Shown piece after piece: positions 61,073-64,000 of a DNA stretch of 64,000 nucleotides (positions within the stretch are counted from its first letter, which is position 1; every line of letters begins with the position of its first letter). The notes below the pieces were generated by a model. It was given only the letters and a program-made list of their open reading frames with translations, was not told where the DNA came from and did not search any database. The stretch is from Citrobacter gillenii (GTDB lineage: Bacteria; Pseudomonadota; Gammaproteobacteria; Enterobacterales; Enterobacteriaceae), in contig NZ_SUQN01000002.1 in the NCBI RefSeq assembly GCF_013337685.1, forward strand, positions 620,001 to 684,000, read 5' to 3'. Position numbers and translations under genes: made by a program.

Positions 61073-61086
61073 TTGATATAGATCAT
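61073..61086 (-). promoter_or_regulatory. FNR box upstream of focA
   Basis: TTGAT-ATAG-ATCAT matches the FNR consensus TTGAT-N4-ATCAA at 9 of 10 positions. It is 61-74 bp upstream of the focA start codon, fitting the known FNR control of focA-pflB. Confidence 0.75.
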
Positions 61087-61337
61087 ATCTCGCCTGGCTT
61101 ATAGGCCCGCAAGACGCATGGTTTTTATGCGATTACGGAGTAACTTTTTGATTATTATAGTAAAAATAAATTTTAAAAATTATAAAGTGAGTTGAATTTT
61201 TTCCTTTCGCCTCCCGTTGAGCGGTTAATTAAAATGGAGTAATTGAGATAAAATGCAACACTATCAAGCTATTTTTTTTAATATCAACTACTAATTTTTA
61301 ACCTTGTTTTTACATTTATTTTTGATTAAGCAAAAAT

Positions 61338-61367
61338 AAAAAAAACGGGGCACAAAATGCGCCCCGT
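61338..61367 (-). terminator. Rho-independent terminator of ycaO
   Basis: On the minus strand ACGGGGC (61367-61361) pairs with GCCCCGT (61351-61345) around a 9-base loop, followed by a run of seven T. It is 50 bp after the ycaO stop. Confidence 0.85.
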
Positions 61368-61417
61368 AATATAGCGTAGTCAATTGTTGAAGCCTACTCA
61401 GAGCAGGCTAATTGCCA

Positions 61418-63178
61418 TTATTTTGACCAGTATGCTGCTTTTGCGCGCTGCAGTTTTTCATAGGCTTTCAGCAGAGACTGATGCGCCGGGAAAGCCTGCA
61501 GATCGCTGTCGACGGACTGGAGGCCATAAAACGGCGCTTCTCCGCTTAATGCCGCACTCGCCGCTTCAACCGCATCGGCACCGTACATACGGACAAAAGC
61601 GTTCAGATACTGCAGCGGCTGGCGATCGTCTTCCTGCGACAACAGCAGCAGCGTTTGCAGGCAACGGTAGTAGTTGGCGCGTTCGGCGCTAAAGACCGAT
61701 GCGTTAAACTCCATTGTCCATTCGGTCCAAATCAGTGCCTGCTCCAGGTCACCGCCGGCCAGTGCCAGCATCACTTTCAGCTCACCAATACGCAGCGTAG
61801 ACCAGCCGTTGTCTGAACCTGTTGCCAGACCCAGCAGCTCACGTACGCGGGTAAAGTCGTCAAAACCTTCTTCATCCAGTTGTTCGAGCAGGCTGAGATA
61901 GTCTTCTTTATCCCACTCGCTGCCCGGCAGAGAAAGAATGGTTTCACGCAGATGTGTGCCCATACCGTTGTTCGCTAACCACAGATCTTCAGCCGGATAG
62001 ATATCGGACATCCCCGGAACGATGATGCGGCAGGCGTACACGCCCAGATGCTCGTAATCAGCGATATACACTTCTTTATCTTCGGTTTTGAAGATAGCCA
62101 TCAGGGTGGCGAACTCTTCTTCCGTGGTGCCGGAGAAATTCCAGTCAACGAACGGATAATCGGCATCTTGCTTGAACAAATCCCAGGAGATCAGACCGCT
62201 GGAATCGATGAAGTGGGTTTCGAGGTTGGTATGCTCAGCCACTTCTTCATCATCAAAGGTCGGGGGCATAAAGACATCAAGATCTTTCAGACCGCGGCCC
62301 TGCAACAGTTCAGTGACGGTACGCTCCAGTGCCACGCCGAAGTCCGGGTGGGCGCCAAATGACGCAAAGCAGGTCCCGTTAGCCGGGTTAAACAGTACTA
62401 CGCAGATAACCGGGTATTTACCGCCCAGCGAGCCGTCATAGGCGAAAATTGGGAACCCTTCGGCTTCCAGTTTGGCGATGGACTCGACCACAGCCGGGTA
62501 ACGCGCCAGCACGTCGGCTGGGATTTCCGGCAGACTGATGCTTTCTGCAATAATGCGGTTCTTCACATAACGTTCAAAGACTTCAGAAAGCCCCTGAACG
62601 CGTGCTTCATTTGGGGTGTTACCGGCAGACATTCCGTTGGAAACGTACAGGTTGCCAATGATATTCATCGGAATGTACACGGTTTGGTTATCAGACTGGC
62701 GGGTAAACGGCAGACCGCAAACGCCGCGTTCTTCATTGCCTGACTGCAGGTCGATCAGCATGCTGCCGGTCAGTTCATTTTCCGGATCGTAGAACGCGCG
62801 CAGACGGGCATCCAACAGACCTTCTGGAACGTCATCCTCTTCGGTTAACGGGAACCATTTTTCGTTCGGATAATGCACGAATGGACCGTTAGCGACAGTT
62901 TCACCCAGCCAGAAATCGGCAAAAAAGTAGTTGGTGGACAGACGCTCAAAATATTCGCCCAGCGCGGAAGCCAGCGCCGCTTTTTTCGTCGCGCCTTTAC
63001 CGTTGGTGAAACACAGTGCGCACTCTTTATCGCGAATATGCACAGACCAAACGTTAGGAACGGGGTTTAACCATGAGGCTTCTTCAATCTGGAAACCAAG
63101 GTCGAGTAATTTTTGCTGGAAGCGGGCGATGGAATCTTCCAGTGCGGCATCTTTGCCGGGAATAAATGTTTGCGTCAT
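61418..63178 (-). CDS. ycaO: YcaO protein, S12 methylthiolation accessory factor
   Basis: Founding member of the YcaO ATP-dependent cyclodehydratase superfamily, 586 residues as in K-12. In E. coli it is reported to be needed for full beta-methylthiolation of ribosomal protein S12 by RimO, also encoded in this window. The ATP-binding YcaO domain (residues 60-380) includes KGATKKAALASALGEYFERL and RVQGLSEVFERYVKNRIIAE; the C-terminal TPR-like region follows. The ATG at 63178 (MTQTFIPGKDAALED) is chosen; the longer frame adds 28 unrelated codons. Confidence 0.95.
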   Translation of the reverse strand: MTQTFIPGKDAALEDSIARFQQKLLDLGFQIEEASWLNPVPNVWSVHIRDKECALCFTNGKGATKKAALASALGEYFERLSTNYFFADFWLGETVANGPFVHYPNEKWFPLTEEDDVPEGLLDARLRAFYDPENELTGSMLIDLQSGNEERGVCGLPFTRQSDNQTVYIPMNIIGNLYVSNGMSAGNTPNEARVQGLSEVFERYVKNRIIAESISLPEIPADVLARYPAVVESIAKLEAEGFPIFAYDGSLGGKYPVICVVLFNPANGTCFASFGAHPDFGVALERTVTELLQGRGLKDLDVFMPPTFDDEEVAEHTNLETHFIDSSGLISWDLFKQDADYPFVDWNFSGTTEEEFATLMAIFKTEDKEVYIADYEHLGVYACRIIVPGMSDIYPAEDLWLANNGMGTHLRETILSLPGSEWDKEDYLSLLEQLDEEGFDDFTRVRELLGLATGSDNGWSTLRIGELKVMLALAGGDLEQALIWTEWTMEFNASVFSAERANYYRCLQTLLLLSQEDDRQPLQYLNAFVRMYGADAVEAASAALSGEAPFYGLQSVDSDLQAFPAHQSLLKAYEKLQRAKAAYWSK

Positions 63179-63313
63179 GAAAATCACTTTTGTCGTACGG
63201 AAAGCGCGCAATGATACGGGTTTTATATGAATGGCGCTATCGCCGCCACTGCGGTGACGCAAATAAAAGCGTTGACTATGCTTTCACACGATAACCCACG
63301 TTAAGAGTACAAA

Positions 63314-64000
63314 ATGAAAGCATTCGATTTACACCGTATGGCGCTGGATAAAGTGCCCATGGAGTTTCTGGGTGAGGTGGCGCTGCGCAGCTTGTATACC
63401 TTTATATTGGTTTTTCTGTTTTTAAAGCTCACGGGGCGGCGTGGTGTACGCCAGATGTCGCTTTTTGAAGTGTTGATTATCCTGACGCTTGGGTCGGCCG
63501 CGGGGGATGTGGCGTTTTATGACGATGTTCCGCTGCTACCGGTGCTGGTGGTATTCATTACCCTGGCGCTGCTGTATCGCTTAGTGATGTGGCTGATGGC
63601 ACACAGTGAAAAGCTGGAGGATCTGCTGGAGGGTAAACCGCTGGTGATCATCGAAGACGGCGAACTGTCATGGTCGAAGCTCAATAACGCCAATATGACG
63701 GAATTCGAGTTTTTTATGGAATTGCGGTTGAACGGTGTGGAGCAATTAGGGCAGGTGAAGCTCGCTATTCTGGAGACAAACGGGCAAATCAGCGTCTATT
63801 TCTTTGCCGATGAAGACGTCAAACCCGGTCTCAGCATTCTGCCTAAACACTGTACGCAACGCTTTAAGGTGGTACCGGCGGCAGGGGATTATGCCTGCGT
63901 ACGCTGTAGTGAGGTTATTCACATGCGCGCTGGGGATCATCAATTATGTCCGCGCTGTGCAAATCCAGAATGGACGAAGGCCAGTCGGGCAAAACGGGTC
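63314..64000 (+). CDS. ycaP: DUF421 inner-membrane protein YcaP, cut by window end
   Basis: The frame runs from the ATG at 63314 to the last base, 229 codons. K-12 YcaP has 230 residues, so only about one residue and the stop are missing. Three N-terminal membrane helices carry the family core RSLYTFILVFLFLKLTGRRGVRQMS and LIILTLGSAAGDV. A cytoplasmic DUF421 domain follows, and a C-terminal zinc-ribbon-like pair CVRC...CPRC. The function is unknown. It is divergent from ycaO with 135 bp between. Confidence 0.93.
   Translation, partial: MKAFDLHRMALDKVPMEFLGEVALRSLYTFILVFLFLKLTGRRGVRQMSLFEVLIILTLGSAAGDVAFYDDVPLLPVLVVFITLALLYRLVMWLMAHSEKLEDLLEGKPLVIIEDGELSWSKLNNANMTEFEFFMELRLNGVEQLGQVKLAILETNGQISVYFFADEDVKPGLSILPKHCTQRFKVVPAAGDYACVRCSEVIHMRAGDHQLCPRCANPEWTKASRAKRV

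Larger units (their letters stand above)
61013..61417. other. focA-ycaO intergenic control region
   Basis: 405 bp, very AT-rich, with no gene. The part nearest focA holds an FNR box and must carry several focA-pfl promoters, which in E. coli extend several hundred bases and respond to FNR, ArcA and IHF. The distal end holds the ycaO terminator. Several long A/T tracts (61140-61200, 61260-61345) would suit IHF or H-NS binding. Confidence 0.65.

Overview
The window is chromosomal DNA of an Enterobacteriaceae close to Escherichia coli. Nearly every gene matches an E. coli K-12 protein in length and sequence, and the order follows the K-12 segment gsiB to ycaP (about 19-20 min; comparison from memory). 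The accessory content (a second glycogen phosphorylase, no yliEF, an SDR remnant, a pirin module next to serW) fits Citrobacter better than E. coli or Salmonella, but the species is an inference that I could not test.

Layout. 1-3060: end of the glutathione importer (gsiB, gsiC, gsiD) and a REP element. 3076-8858: rimO, then an accessory block (HTH mini-ORF, glgP paralogue, LysR regulator), then bssR. 8961-18157: aldose sugar dehydrogenase yliI, gstB, dacC, deoR, ybjG, mdfA, a highly structured non-coding stretch, ybjH, ybjI and ybjJ. 18203-24826: rcdA, a broken SDR gene, the sigma-E small RNA rybB, ybjL, ybjM, grxA and ybjC-nfsA-rimK-ybjN. 25182-29446: putrescine importer potFGHI with a candidate sigma-54 promoter. 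29483-31385: ybjO, rlmC and tRNA-Ser(GGA) serW. 31534-34108: isochorismatase, pirin and LysR genes. 34187-48713: infA, aat, cydDC, trxB, lrp, ftsK, lolA, rarA, serS. 48943-64000: dmsABC, ycaD, ycaM, an unknown periplasmic protein, the anaerobic focA-pflB-pflA region, ycaO and ycaP (cut by the window end).

Shared themes. Ribosomal protein modification: RimO and YcaO both act on S12, and RimK on S6. Anaerobic metabolism: DmsABC, FocA, PflB and PflA, with an FNR-like box before focA. Redox upkeep: CydDC, TrxB, GrxA, NfsA. Division and envelope: FtsK, DacC, YbjG, LolA.

Main departures from K-12: (1) the roughly 25-kb block artJ to clpA, normally between rlmC and serW, is missing here; (2) a complete glycogen phosphorylase paralogue sits between rimO and bssR with its own likely regulators; (3) about 370 bp between mdfA and ybjH is tiled by perfect inverted repeats, including a pseudoknot-like pair and a 121-bp nested hairpin, and I cannot assign it to a known family; (4) a three-gene pirin module separates serW from infA; (5) ycaC and ycaN-ycaK are absent from their usual places. 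There is no sign of prophage, complete insertion sequence, CRISPR array or rRNA operon.
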